Positions 40,291 through 50,317 are shown, counted from the stretch's first letter. The stretch: DNA of 64,000 nt from Parashewanella tropica (GCF_004358445.1 NZ_CP037951.1:1599501-1663500), one strand, 5' to 3'. Notes: a model not told the origin generated them from the letters alone. Made by a program: numbers and translations.

Positions 40291-41445
40291 ATGAGTTTTT
40301 ATATTAAATGCGGCTCTGTATTTATAGATGAGTGCTTTAAGTCTGATCAATATGTATTGGTCGAAAACCAAATAATTCGAGAAATTACAGTAACGCCTAA
40401 TCCAAATATTAAAGTCATCGATTATTCTTCCTACAAAGTTTTACCCGGCTTCTTAGATCTTCATATTCATGGGCGAGAAGGGGCTGATGTTATGGACGCA
40501 ATCCCTGAAGCTATAGAGAAAATTTCTACATCACTAGCCAAGCATGGTGTAGTTGGATTCCTGGCAACAACGGTAACTACGACTTGGGAAAAATCGTTAG
40601 CTGCGTTTAAAAACATTGGTGAGTGTTATCTGTCACAACCTTCTGGTGCTCAAGTATTAGGTGCATACAACGAAGGGTTGTTTTTTACTGAAGATCATAA
40701 AGGAGCGCATGATGAGCAATACTTTCAGCCTCTAACAAAAGAAAAAATAAGCGAAATTATTGTTGCGGCAAATGGCTCACTAAAAGTGGTTGCGTTAGCT
40801 CCTGAATTACCAAATTCAGACGAAGTAATAAAATACCTTTCAGAGCAAAAGATCATTCCAATGCTAGGTCACACAAACGCTACCTTCAAACAGACAAACC
40901 AAGCGCTTTGCGCTGGTGCATGTGGTGGCGTTCATGTATTCAATGGTATGCGTGGTATTCATCATCGCGAACCTGGATGTGCTGGAGCGGTTCTGCTCGA
41001 TAAGGATGCTTATGTAGAGGTCATTGCTGATGGAATTCATCTTCATCCTGGAATACTTTCCCTTATTCATCGAATGAAAGGCTCGCATAAAATGGGATTA
41101 ATTAGTGACTGCATTGTGGCTGGAGGAATGAAAGACGGTGACTATAAACTGGGTATGCTAGACGTAAAAGTTGAGCAAGGTATCGCAAGGACAATGAGTG
41201 GTTCTCTGGCAGGAAGTACTTTGTCGCTTGAAAAAGCGGTGAAAAATATGATTAATATGGCAGATATAGCGGAATCTGATGCAATCAACATGGCAACCAT
41301 TGCTCCTGCTAGATTTCTGGGTATTAATGACAAACTTGGAAGTATAGACATTGGAAAGCAAGCTTCATTTACAATAGTTGATGAAAATTATGAAGTTATA
41401 GCTACTTTTGTTGCAGGTTCTTTAGTTTATAAAAAAGAGCATTAA
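40291..41445 (+). CDS. agaA: N-acetylgalactosamine-6-phosphate deacetylase AgaA
   Basis: This 384-residue amidohydrolase of the NagA/AgaA family has LPGFLDLHIHGREGADVMD (first metal histidines), the GHTNAT and HVFNGMRGIHHREPG motifs, EVIADGIHLHP, and the catalytic Asp in LISDCIVAGGM. It removes acetate from GalNAc-6-phosphate before AgaS acts. NagA-type activity on GlcNAc-6-P is the main alternative; the neighbours agaS and agaZ favour the galacto pathway. It begins one base after agaK. The stop codon lies within the terminator of the convergent agaP gene. Confidence 0.9.
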   Translation: MSFYIKCGSVFIDECFKSDQYVLVENQIIREITVTPNPNIKVIDYSSYKVLPGFLDLHIHGREGADVMDAIPEAIEKISTSLAKHGVVGFLATTVTTTWEKSLAAFKNIGECYLSQPSGAQVLGAYNEGLFFTEDHKGAHDEQYFQPLTKEKISEIIVAANGSLKVVALAPELPNSDEVIKYLSEQKIIPMLGHTNATFKQTNQALCAGACGGVHVFNGMRGIHHREPGCAGAVLLDKDAYVEVIADGIHLHPGILSLIHRMKGSHKMGLISDCIVAGGMKDGDYKLGMLDVKVEQGIARTMSGSLAGSTLSLEKAVKNMINMADIAESDAINMATIAPARFLGINDKLGSIDIGKQASFTIVDENYEVIATFVAGSLVYKKEH

Positions 41446-41464
41446 GCCTTAAGGTTAATGCTCT
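41430..41464 (-). terminator. Intrinsic terminator of agaP, overlapping the agaA 3' end
   Basis: On the minus strand AGAGCATTAA (41464-41455) pairs perfectly with TTAATGCTCT (41445-41436), followed by six T. It lies 33 bp beyond the agaP stop. The hairpin can also form in the agaA transcript, though without a T run there. Confidence 0.88.
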
Positions 41465-41497
41465 GTGATAAGTGAAGTTTCAACTTTAAAGGATCAC

Positions 41498-42823
41498 CTA
41501 TGCTGGTAATCGTTCTCTTCGTTGACCCATAATCGAATAGAACAGGATGAACAGATAGCAAGGTAACATAATGGCGTAGCTTAATTGTAAGTCACCTATA
41601 TATTCAGCTATCACACCATAAACAAAGGGTAAAATTGCACCACCTGATATAGCCATGATCAGTAATGCAGACGCAGAGCCAATATATTTTTGTTCGACGC
41701 CATCCAATGCCATAGGCCAAACTGCAGGCCAGACTAATGCGTTAGATAAGCCAAGCATTGCGACTAAAAGAACCACATCAGGTAAAACCTCATTGTGAGA
41801 TGTGCCAAAAACAAAATTCCACATAACTTGCGTATCATTAGGTAAAAGCAAGATGAGTAAAGTGAGCATGATCCCTAATACTGCTGATATCTTGAGTGCT
41901 CGAGCTTGAGAGATAAACTTTGGGATCAATATCATTCCCAATATGTATGCTAAAACCATAAAAGCCATAGTGTAAGAGGTTAGTTGTGTAAAATTCTTTG
42001 TTCCCAACTCCTTACCAAAAACGCCTATAGTGTCTCCTGCAATGACTTCAACGCCTACATAAAAGAATAAGGTGGCAACACCAAAGTAAAGCTGAGGATA
42101 GTGCTTAAGAAAAGATAAATTAAAAGAACGGCTAGTTTGTTCAGTGTTTGCAATACTGGGTAGCGCTGCTTTTCCAATTAATACAGCTAATAAGCCCAAA
42201 ACTATAGCCATAATAAAATAAGGTAAAATCAATCTTGAAGACAATTCAGATAAAGTTAACTCTTTTTCGGTCTTTGTTAGTGATGCAATATCGATATTCG
42301 CAAACAATGCTACATCCGCAAAAATAAGAGCGGTAAATAGGATTGGTGCAATAAAGCCTGCTCCTTTATTTAACAAGCCCATCATACTGATTCGTACTGC
42401 AGCAGATTCTTTTGGCCCTATTAATACAATATAGGGATTAGCTGCGGTTTGGAGTAAAGTTAAACCTGTTCCCAGCACAAATAAAGCTGATAAGAATAAT
42501 GGGAAATATCTAAAATATGCAGCAGGAATGAAAAATAGTGCGCCTACAGCCATCACTGCTAAGCCTATGGACATACCTTGTTTATACCCTACTCGATTTA
42601 AAATACTCGATACTGGGATAGCCATGACTGTATAGGCAAAGTAAAAAGTCATAGTAATCAAATAGGCTTCAATGTGGTTCAGTTCACAGGCTATTTGTAA
42701 AAAAGGGATTAATGCTCCGTTAAGCCAAGTCACGAAGCCAAAGATAAAAAACAACCCTCCGATAATGCTAATAGGTAAATAATATCCACTTTTTTCATTT
42801 GTATAGTGCAAAGACCTTTCCAT
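41498..42823 (-). CDS. agaP: AgaP-type amino sugar permease (MFS, FHS family)
   Basis: This 441-residue transporter has about 12 transmembrane helices. IIGGLFFIFGFVTWLNGALIPFLQIACEL at the N-terminus and LGTGLTLLQTAANPYIVLIGP are hallmarks of the fucose:H+ symporter group, which includes GlcNAc permease NagP and GalNAc permease AgaP of Shewanella. Within this cluster GalNAc is the most likely substrate. It is divergent from the TonB receptor gene, with which it shares a 360-bp regulatory gap. Confidence 0.86.
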   Translation of the reverse strand: MERSLHYTNEKSGYYLPISIIGGLFFIFGFVTWLNGALIPFLQIACELNHIEAYLITMTFYFAYTVMAIPVSSILNRVGYKQGMSIGLAVMAVGALFFIPAAYFRYFPLFLSALFVLGTGLTLLQTAANPYIVLIGPKESAAVRISMMGLLNKGAGFIAPILFTALIFADVALFANIDIASLTKTEKELTLSELSSRLILPYFIMAIVLGLLAVLIGKAALPSIANTEQTSRSFNLSFLKHYPQLYFGVATLFFYVGVEVIAGDTIGVFGKELGTKNFTQLTSYTMAFMVLAYILGMILIPKFISQARALKISAVLGIMLTLLILLLPNDTQVMWNFVFGTSHNEVLPDVVLLVAMLGLSNALVWPAVWPMALDGVEQKYIGSASALLIMAISGGAILPFVYGVIAEYIGDLQLSYAIMLPCYLFILFYSIMGQRRERLPA

Positions 42824-43183
42824 AAATCTTCTCTCTTATTTTTATTTATTGTAATGAACAATGAAAGACTATATGAACAAACTGTCTTTCACAACCCTTC
42901 ACTATTTTATTTTTAACATATTTGCTTTCATTTTCCTTTGGTTTTATGGGTGAAACCGTGGTTCATATATTTGCGCGAGGTGGTTTTTGCGCTTATTTTC
43001 TATATTAAACAGCGTATTATGTCATGGTGGTGAGTGGCTTTATTATTGTTGTTAAAAAAATGTTTCGAAAGTTATTGAAAGTTTCAAATGGTTTGTGTAT
43101 ATCTATTGTCGAAATAGTGAAAAGTGGTACCAAATTTTACTAAAAATAAAAGAATATAAATTAGTAATGTCGAAGGTGAACAA
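42824..43183. promoter_or_regulatory. Divergent agaP / TonB-receptor control region with candidate AgaR operator
   Basis: The gap contains no gene. GAAAG-N5-GAAAG lies at 43067-43081, about 100 bp before the receptor start, in the same form as upstream of agaZ. Near agaP there are imperfect versions, CTTTC-N5-CCTTC at 42886-42900 and CTTTC-N5-CCTTT at 42925-42939. These fit AgaR control of both genes, but promoters cannot be fixed by eye. Confidence 0.55.
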
Positions 43184-45976
43184 ATGAAACTAGAAACAAT
43201 GAAACTATCAAAATCCAGCATAGGTGTTTTGATAGCGCTGGGAATGAGTCCATTTGTATCAATTCAAGCGCAAGAAAATAAAGAATCTAAAGTTGAGTCT
43301 GAACAAAACACTGAAGTCATTGAAGTAAGAGGTGTTCGAGGAAGCCTCAATCGAGCGCTTTTTGAAAAACGAAATAACACAGGATTTGTTGATAGCATTA
43401 GTGCTGAAGATTTAGGTAAGTTTCCTGATACAAATATCTCTGAGTCTCTGCAGCGTATTCCAGGTGTCACAATTGAGCGCGAGTTTGGTATTGGCTCAAC
43501 AATAAACTTAAGAGGCTTAGGCCCAGAGTTTACTATGGTGCAGATAAATGGCGTTTCGTCTACATCTTCTGGGTTCAGCGGACAACTTGATGCTGAAGGT
43601 GGGCGTGAATTTGATTTCAGTTTGTTGGCATCCGAATTATTCAATCAAGTCAATGTCTATAAAACCTCCACTGCGAAGCAAACTGAGGGTGGGTTAGCCG
43701 GAGTTGTCACTTTAGAAACACCTCGCCCTCTAGCTTATAATGCAAATGACACTAAGTTCACAACATCTTTTCAAGCTTCACGAGGAAATCTATCAAAAGA
43801 AACAACCCCTAGAGCAGCAATGTTCTTCAGTAACAACTTTGATGATGTTTGGGGAGTTTCTGCTTCGGTTGCATATAACGAAGTTGACACAGTGGTTAAT
43901 GAAAGTGGTACTTGGAAATATGCAAAACTAGCTGACAACATTAAAAAGCGTGCAACAGCTGGTGACGTCCATGAAGCTCCTAAGTACGGCCAAGCATTTA
44001 TGCCTGATGATCCACGTTACTTACGTAATGATGTAAATAGAAAATCTTTAGGCACCACTTTAACCTTCCAATACAACGCTAGTGATGATTTACAGCTCAC
44101 ATTCGATAATATTTATGTAAAATCGGATAGCTTAAGAGAGTACAACCGCATCGATGCCACTTTAGAATGGGATATTGGTGGGGAGCCCGATTCTGCTCAG
44201 TTAGAAAAAATTGCGGGTAAAGACTATATCGTTTCAGCCGCTTTTCCGCGGGTGCGAAACCGTGTAGGGACACAAAACATCGATCGTGATGAAACTTTTG
44301 CTTCACATGTATTGAGTGCTGACTGGAATCTTTCTGAAACCATTACGTTTAAGCCGTTGATTGGATATACAAAGCGTACTGGTGATGAAGAAACCTATTT
44401 ATATTCTTTTTACAATCGTATAGCGACTCAAGTTACACGTGCCGGTGCAGGTTATGAATTTCATCCTGTTGGCAGTACAGCTGAATATTATGCAGATAGA
44501 AATAATGCGGAAAATTTCTTGTTCAACGTGATCTTCAGTAAAGACAGAAAAAATACTGATGAAGAATTTGTTACTAAATTCGACTTCACCCAAGACATAG
44601 ATATGGGGAATTTAATCAGTCTAGATTATGGTATTTCATTAAGTGATCGTGAGAAAACGAGACAGTATGATTCTTGGGCAATGGGGCAAAATGCAGTTAA
44701 ACACATAAACCCTCAGCATTACCTTGCAAATAAAACTGCTTGGTCAAAATTCTGGGGAGATGGCCCTGCATCTGCTCAAGATGACTTGTTAGCTGGTGCC
44801 GGAATGACATTGGCTGCTGTGCTGGGTGAAAACAGAGATTTCCGCGTTGATGGTATCAATGGCCCTAGCTCATTAATTTATGTTGACCACAACAAAATCC
44901 AAAAATTGTACATGCAAGGAAAGCACGGTAATGATGTTGCTAACAACGGTTACAAAGCAGCAGACAGTGCAGCTGGTACATATGGCATTACAGAGAAAAC
45001 CCTTGCTGCGTATATTCAAGCTAACTTCGAAACAGATAATGCTAATTTCAATGTTGGCTTACGTGTTGTAGATACAAAAATTAAATCTAACGGTTCTTTG
45101 TTACAAAAAGGCAAAGCAGAGCCTGTTAGCTACAGTAGTAGTTATACGGAGTTCTTACCAAGTTTTAACTTGAGCTATGAATATACAGAGAACTTCTTCA
45201 TTCGTACTGCATATTCTAGAACTATGACAAGACCACCACTTGCTAGCTTGTCACCAGCAACGACTATTGACTCTTCAAGGTTAGAAGGCAATAAAGGTAA
45301 TGTAGATTTACTGCCTTATACTTCAAATAATTTAGATCTTGGCGTTGAATGGTATTTCGCGGACGAATCTCTGTTAGCTGCTTCTCTTTTCTATAAGAAG
45401 ATCGATGCTCTTATTGAAAGCTCAGTAGTTTCAGAAGTTGTGACCTATCGTCACCAAATCTCAAATGAGTTAGTAACAGGTCCTATTGAGTTTACTCAAC
45501 CTAAGAATGGTACAGATGCGTCAGTTGCTGGTTTAGAATTAAGTTTCCAAAGTCCATTAGGTTTTGTACACGAGAGCTTAGAAAACTTCGGTACAATTTT
45601 AAACTTCACGTATACAGATAGTGAGGCATCATTCGAGGAAAAGGGAGATATCCGCAGTACTTCGCTTCCTGGGTTATCTAAGAACAGCTATAACGCCGTA
45701 TTCTACTATGATGATGGTGATCTCGATGCTCGATTGTCATATGCATGGCGTAGTGAGTATGTAGATTTCTTCCCTGAGTCTAAGTATCAAGATGACTATG
45801 GCCAGTTAGATTTTTCGTCTAACTACAACATTACCGATAACTTTTCTATCCAGCTTGATGTACTTAATTTGACAGATGAACAAGTTGTAAAAAATCAGTC
45901 AAATAATAGCAAGCTTCCAATCAGCCTAGAGCAACTAGAGCGTCGGATAATGCTCGGAGTTCGTTACTCTATGTAA
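43184..45976 (+). CDS. TonB-dependent outer-membrane receptor (aga cluster)
   Basis: This 930-residue receptor has a signal peptide (about 1-29, ending IQAQ), a TonB-box-like EVIEVRGVRGSL, a plug domain (DLGKFPDTNISESLQRIPGVTIEREFGIGSTINLRGLGP, GGLAGVVTLETPRPL) and a beta-barrel ending in LERRIMLGVRYSM with the terminal aromatic pattern. The sequence type is that of carbohydrate-related receptors of Shewanella, Alteromonas and Xanthomonas. It likely takes up GalNAc-containing oligosaccharides released outside the cell. It corresponds in position to the gene called agaO in Shewanella. A terminator separates it from the hexosaminidase gene. Confidence 0.9.
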   Translation: MKLETMKLSKSSIGVLIALGMSPFVSIQAQENKESKVESEQNTEVIEVRGVRGSLNRALFEKRNNTGFVDSISAEDLGKFPDTNISESLQRIPGVTIEREFGIGSTINLRGLGPEFTMVQINGVSSTSSGFSGQLDAEGGREFDFSLLASELFNQVNVYKTSTAKQTEGGLAGVVTLETPRPLAYNANDTKFTTSFQASRGNLSKETTPRAAMFFSNNFDDVWGVSASVAYNEVDTVVNESGTWKYAKLADNIKKRATAGDVHEAPKYGQAFMPDDPRYLRNDVNRKSLGTTLTFQYNASDDLQLTFDNIYVKSDSLREYNRIDATLEWDIGGEPDSAQLEKIAGKDYIVSAAFPRVRNRVGTQNIDRDETFASHVLSADWNLSETITFKPLIGYTKRTGDEETYLYSFYNRIATQVTRAGAGYEFHPVGSTAEYYADRNNAENFLFNVIFSKDRKNTDEEFVTKFDFTQDIDMGNLISLDYGISLSDREKTRQYDSWAMGQNAVKHINPQHYLANKTAWSKFWGDGPASAQDDLLAGAGMTLAAVLGENRDFRVDGINGPSSLIYVDHNKIQKLYMQGKHGNDVANNGYKAADSAAGTYGITEKTLAAYIQANFETDNANFNVGLRVVDTKIKSNGSLLQKGKAEPVSYSSSYTEFLPSFNLSYEYTENFFIRTAYSRTMTRPPLASLSPATTIDSSRLEGNKGNVDLLPYTSNNLDLGVEWYFADESLLAASLFYKKIDALIESSVVSEVVTYRHQISNELVTGPIEFTQPKNGTDASVAGLELSFQSPLGFVHESLENFGTILNFTYTDSEASFEEKGDIRSTSLPGLSKNSYNAVFYYDDGDLDARLSYAWRSEYVDFFPESKYQDDYGQLDFSSNYNITDNFSIQLDVLNLTDEQVVKNQSNNSKLPISLEQLERRIMLGVRYSM

Positions 45977-45989
45977 CATTTGTTGTCTT

Positions 45990-46015
45990 AGGGAAGCATT
46001 TGCTTCCCTTTTTTT
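45990..46015 (+). terminator. Intrinsic terminator of the TonB receptor gene
   Basis: AGGGAAGC (45990-45997) pairs with GCTTCCCT (46002-46009) around ATTT, followed by a T run. Confidence 0.88.
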
Positions 46016-46076
46016 CCTATCATTGATGCTGTTATATACCCATATATATCGATAACAATAATAACAAGGCAAGACT

Positions 46077-48578
46077 ATGATAAATAAGAAAGCAAAACTC
46101 ACAACGCTTTTCTGTGCAACTCTGCTTGGTCATTCAGCTTTTGCATCAAATGCAGTTATAGAAACAGTGCCATCAATTAAGAGTTGGAGTGGGGGAGCGG
46201 GTCAATTCTCGGCACTAAATAATGCAAATGTAATTATCAATAGTAATTCAAGTCGAACTGAATCAACGTTATCTGGCATTACGACTACTGTCACCGAAAC
46301 CGCTAACCATTTTATCCTAGATTTAAAGGCGACCACTGGTCTTAACTATCAAGCTACTACAAATAATACAGCCAATAGTGGTGATGTATTACTCACGTTA
46401 TTAAACACTTATGACTCCAGCATAGGAGATGAAGGGTACAAGCTAGACATCGGTGATTATGTTGAAGTCAAAGCGAATACGGTAACTGGTTTGTATTATG
46501 GTACGCAATCTTTACTTCAAGCTTTAAAGTCAGATGATGACAACAAAGATATAGCAAAAGGAACGGTCAGTGATTTTCCTACTCTGCCGGAGCGGGGAAT
46601 TATGATCGATGCCGGTAGAAAATACTGGCAGCTTAGTTACTTAAAAGATTTAATAAGAGTCCTTGGTTGGCAAAAGATGAATCGCTTGCACTTACATCTT
46701 ACAGAGTGGAACGCATTCAGGTTATCCAGTAACAATCCTGCTTTAAATGGTTTAGCAGCACTTGGTTCCTATACTGAATCAGAAATTAATGAATTAGAAG
46801 CCTTAGCTAAAAAACATCATGTAATAATAGTTCCAGAAATAGATATCCCAGGACACGCAAAATTACTCGGTGATTTTAGTAAATCGGATGCTTTTAGTTG
46901 TAATTCAATGAGTCGTCCAGGCTATAGTTGGGAAGGCGCTTCGGGGCCACGCTGGACTATTGACTACACAGGCATTTCAACAAATAGCCCGAATACAGGT
47001 CGAGACTTTTTATATTCGATAGTAGATGAATTTTTGCCGTGGTTTGATGGCCCTTATTTTCATATCGGAACCGATGAAGTACCAGAAAGCTGGAGACTCT
47101 CAAATTGCAGTGAGTTGACTAATTACGTTGAAGATACTCCGAGTTTATCAACCCCTGGAGATGTATTAGTTGAATTTATTGATGAAATGAATCAGCGAAT
47201 TAAATCCCATGGAAAAAAAACTCAAATGTGGAATTGGTATGAGCGACAAAATACTTCTATTGAACCAGCTAATGATATTTTAGTCGATGTATGGGCTGGA
47301 AACGCTGAATCTGCCTACATTAATTTAGGGTTTGATGTCATTAAAACAGGTGCAGGAGGGTTTTATTTGACTCCTGGTTTTGAAAATACATTCCCATCTA
47401 ATAGTACTATTTATACTTGGAACAGTAATGCATCCAGTAAAGTAAAGGGTGTGAAAGTTAGTGTATGGACTGATACAGCGTACACATGGCCAGATCAACA
47501 ATTTGAAAGCTTAATGTTTGATTCAAGAGCTGTTTCAGCGGAAAGGAATTGGTCAGGGGCTCAATCAAGCTCAACCCTCAATAACTTTTTAGCAAAAGCA
47601 AGAAAGCTAGGTAGGCCTGACACTACAGAAGGTGAGCAACATACTATTTCCAAGAAAAATTGGACAGTTCACTCTGCTGGCAGCCAAGAAACGTCAAGTG
47701 AAGACGGTAAAGCATCAAATATTTTCGATGGCTTAGGTACAACTATCTGGCACTCAAACTATTCTAATGGGAGTAACGATAATTTCCCTTATAACGTAGA
47801 TATTGATTTAGGGGCAAATTACGATCTTTATGGTGCAAGATTTCAAGCACGAAGAAATCAAGGTCGTGACCTCAATGGATTAGTGAATACTTATGATTTT
47901 GCGGTAAGTTCAGATGGTGTAAATTGGACAATCATCATTGAAAACGGTGAGTTTTACGATCTAGTAAATGAACGTAAGGCTCGTAGAGTTGACTTTCAAA
48001 AGCAAACCGCTAGGTATGTAAGATTCACTGCCAAATCAGCTACAAATGGAAAAAAATTCGCAGCATTAGCTGAATTAGATTTGTTTGGTACGACCGTTGG
48101 TGGAAATGCTATTGTTCATGATCGACCAAACATTCAAATTAGACCTAAAACGGACATGAGCTTTTGCTTAGGTATTGACCGAGAGAATGGCTCAGTGGCT
48201 AATGGCGATACTGCAGAAATGCGTGTATGCAATAAAACGGATGAATATCAAAAATGGGAAAGACATGATGAGGGCAATGGGTTTTATTCAATCCGCTTAG
48301 CAAACAATACAAACATTTGTTTAGATGTAAATCGAGGTTCTGATCAAAAGATAAACGCTGGTGATGAGATTTTAGTATGGAACTGCCATTTAGGTGATAA
48401 TCAATTGTGGAAAATTGGTAGGGAAACCTACGGATTCTTTAGTTTAAAGCCAAAAGGAGATACAGAGGCTTGTATTGATATAACGGCTTCCTCAAGCTCT
48501 ATCGTCTCTGCAAATGATGACATCAATCTTCAAAACTGTGATGCGAACGACGAACAACAATGGGTGCTTATAGAATAA
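46077..48578 (+). CDS. Secreted GH20 beta-N-acetylhexosaminidase with CBM32-like and ricin-type lectin modules
   Basis: This 833-residue enzyme has a signal peptide (1-24). Residues about 30-165 form a GH20b-type N-domain. The GH20 barrel (about 168-515) has MNRLHLHLTEWNAFRL, VPEIDIPGHAKLL and the catalytic Asp333-Glu334 in FHIGTDEVPESW. A discoidin/F5-8C module (CBM32-like, about 525-675) follows, with VDIDLGANYDLYGARFQ and RYVRFTAKS. A ricin-B trefoil (about 685-833) has three QxW repeats (QKW, QLW, QQW). The two lectin-like modules suggest binding to glycan-rich surfaces such as mucin or chondroitin-type material. Beside the aga genes it likely releases terminal GalNAc or GlcNAc outside the cell. 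Confidence 0.92.
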   Translation: MINKKAKLTTLFCATLLGHSAFASNAVIETVPSIKSWSGGAGQFSALNNANVIINSNSSRTESTLSGITTTVTETANHFILDLKATTGLNYQATTNNTANSGDVLLTLLNTYDSSIGDEGYKLDIGDYVEVKANTVTGLYYGTQSLLQALKSDDDNKDIAKGTVSDFPTLPERGIMIDAGRKYWQLSYLKDLIRVLGWQKMNRLHLHLTEWNAFRLSSNNPALNGLAALGSYTESEINELEALAKKHHVIIVPEIDIPGHAKLLGDFSKSDAFSCNSMSRPGYSWEGASGPRWTIDYTGISTNSPNTGRDFLYSIVDEFLPWFDGPYFHIGTDEVPESWRLSNCSELTNYVEDTPSLSTPGDVLVEFIDEMNQRIKSHGKKTQMWNWYERQNTSIEPANDILVDVWAGNAESAYINLGFDVIKTGAGGFYLTPGFENTFPSNSTIYTWNSNASSKVKGVKVSVWTDTAYTWPDQQFESLMFDSRAVSAERNWSGAQSSSTLNNFLAKARKLGRPDTTEGEQHTISKKNWTVHSAGSQETSSEDGKASNIFDGLGTTIWHSNYSNGSNDNFPYNVDIDLGANYDLYGARFQARRNQGRDLNGLVNTYDFAVSSDGVNWTIIIENGEFYDLVNERKARRVDFQKQTARYVRFTAKSATNGKKFAALAELDLFGTTVGGNAIVHDRPNIQIRPKTDMSFCLGIDRENGSVANGDTAEMRVCNKTDEYQKWERHDEGNGFYSIRLANNTNICLDVNRGSDQKINAGDEILVWNCHLGDNQLWKIGRETYGFFSLKPKGDTEACIDITASSSSIVSANDDINLQNCDANDEQQWVLIE

Positions 48579-48593
48579 GAAGCTTTTTACTAA

Positions 48594-48626
48594 TGTAATT
48601 GGCGGGGATTACCCCCGCCAATTACA
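48594..48626. terminator. Long symmetrical hairpin between convergent genes
   Basis: A perfect 14-bp stem with a 5-nt loop centres on GGCGGGG (48601-48607) and CCCCGCC (48613-48619). Outer arms are TGTAATT and AATTACA. It lies between the GH20 gene and the pfaD stop and probably ends transcription from both sides, although T runs are short. Confidence 0.75.
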
Positions 48627-48649
48627 CCTTTATTCTAGAAACTCAAAGC

Positions 48650-50278
48650 CTAAAACCTTTTAGGTTTCCACTTTTGCAATTCAACAGGTATCGAAATCCC
48701 TTGTGATTGCAGCAAGTTAATACGGGCTTGATAGGCGGCACCAACCATCAAGTGACGGGCTAAGTCAGCGGCATTACGGACTTGATAATCATCTAAGTAA
48801 GAACCGCTTGCCCATGCGTTGAACGCACCAAGAGCAGGGCCTGCCCAAATTTGATAATCCATTTCTCTGCCAGATTCACCTTGGTTTGACCAACGGCTAG
48901 ATAGTCCTAGATACCAGCGGAAGATTAATGCCATTTTTCGTTTTGGATTATCCAAAGCACGCTTGATTTGTTGTGGGTCTCGTTCATTAAAATGCTCTAC
49001 TGTACCTTGCCAAATCTCGTTTAAGCTGGCTCTGAATACTTGCTTTTCAAGCTTGGCTCTTTCATCAGCAGGGATAGCCTCAATCGAATCATAGCGAGTG
49101 TAGATCTCATATAGCTTATTAGCGCGCATAGGGAATAACGTGCCACGCTTAACTACTTGCAGTTTCACGCCCATTTCAAACATGTCAGCGGCTGGTGCCA
49201 TGGTTACATCGGCCATTTCGGTCGTAGATAGCAGTTTGCGAGTATGCTCACTGGCTCCAGCTTCAACACAAGCTTGGTTTATAGAGCCTGTTACAATATA
49301 CGCAGCACCCATATTGAATGCGGCTAACGCTGCATCAGGTGTTCCAATACCACCGCCAGCACCAACTCGCAGTGGAGTAGGGTATTGATATTGCGCCTGC
49401 ATTTGATCTTTTAGGGCAATCAAAGTTGGTAATAAGGTCACAAGAGGACGGTTATCAGTGTGACCGCCAGAATCGGCTTCGGCAGTAATGTCGTCAGCCA
49501 TAGGTACTCGCATTGCCATTTGCATTTGATCTTCGGTGATCAAACCTTCTTCTACTAGAGGTTTTAGAAGTTTTTCAGGTGCCGGCGCCATAAATTGCTT
49601 TGCAACTTCGGTACGACTGACTTTGGCGATGACCTTGTTGTTTATTTGTATATTGCCTTGTGAATCACGGCTTAAGCCTGCTGCACGATAAAGAACAATT
49701 TGTGGTGTTAATGCCAAGAAGGCCGAAGCTTCAACGGCTTGTACTTTATGTTTTAGATACAGTTTTACGCTGCCCCATTCAAGTGCTGGTTCGCTTGGAC
49801 TGTGAATAAGGTTGAAAGCGTAAGGCCCGTTCGGTAGTTCCGCTTGAATACGTTTAATGGCGGACTCTACTCGACTTGGAATCAATCCAGCTGCACCAAA
49901 AGAACATAAAATACCTGCTTTACCTAGAGCTATAACTAGCTCTTCTGATGAAATCCCATTAGCCATTGCACCTGCATAATAGGCGTATTTTACGCCGTGT
50001 ACGCGACGGAAATTACTATCACCTAAGCTTTCTGTTCCAAGTGCAGGAGCAAAGGCGCTGACAGGATATTGATGATCTAGTACTTGATAAGCAGGAATAA
50101 CGACTTCAGCTTGGTGGCTACATGCCAATCCTTTTTCTGGATGATTGATGATGTAACAAGGTTGATTCAAGTCTTGTAGCGACTGACTTAGTGTATTGAT
50201 ATCAAAATTCAATTCTGATTTATCAACCTGCCACGGCCAAGGGCTGATTTTGTTGTTATTGTCTAATTGCAATGTCAT
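48650..50278 (-). CDS. pfaD: PUFA synthase enoyl reductase PfaD
   Basis: PfaD (542 residues) is the FMN-dependent enoyl reductase of the polyunsaturated fatty acid synthase. The nitronate monooxygenase-like TIM barrel is marked by ISSEELVIALGKAGILCSFGAAGL, PYAFNLIHSPSEPALEWG, and the FMN phosphate-binding GAGGGIGTPDAALAAFNMGAAYIVTGSINQ. It acts in trans with PfaA-C. Unlike pfaA, pfaB and pfaC, which overlap, it is separated from pfaC by 322 bp holding two repeat elements, so its expression may be set separately. Confidence 0.96.
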   Translation of the reverse strand: MTLQLDNNNKISPWPWQVDKSELNFDINTLSQSLQDLNQPCYIINHPEKGLACSHQAEVVIPAYQVLDHQYPVSAFAPALGTESLGDSNFRRVHGVKYAYYAGAMANGISSEELVIALGKAGILCSFGAAGLIPSRVESAIKRIQAELPNGPYAFNLIHSPSEPALEWGSVKLYLKHKVQAVEASAFLALTPQIVLYRAAGLSRDSQGNIQINNKVIAKVSRTEVAKQFMAPAPEKLLKPLVEEGLITEDQMQMAMRVPMADDITAEADSGGHTDNRPLVTLLPTLIALKDQMQAQYQYPTPLRVGAGGGIGTPDAALAAFNMGAAYIVTGSINQACVEAGASEHTRKLLSTTEMADVTMAPAADMFEMGVKLQVVKRGTLFPMRANKLYEIYTRYDSIEAIPADERAKLEKQVFRASLNEIWQGTVEHFNERDPQQIKRALDNPKRKMALIFRWYLGLSSRWSNQGESGREMDYQIWAGPALGAFNAWASGSYLDDYQVRNAADLARHLMVGAAYQARINLLQSQGISIPVELQKWKPKRF

Positions 50279-50317
50279 CGTTGTTCCTAAACTTTATATA
50301 TCCTGATTTACTCAATC

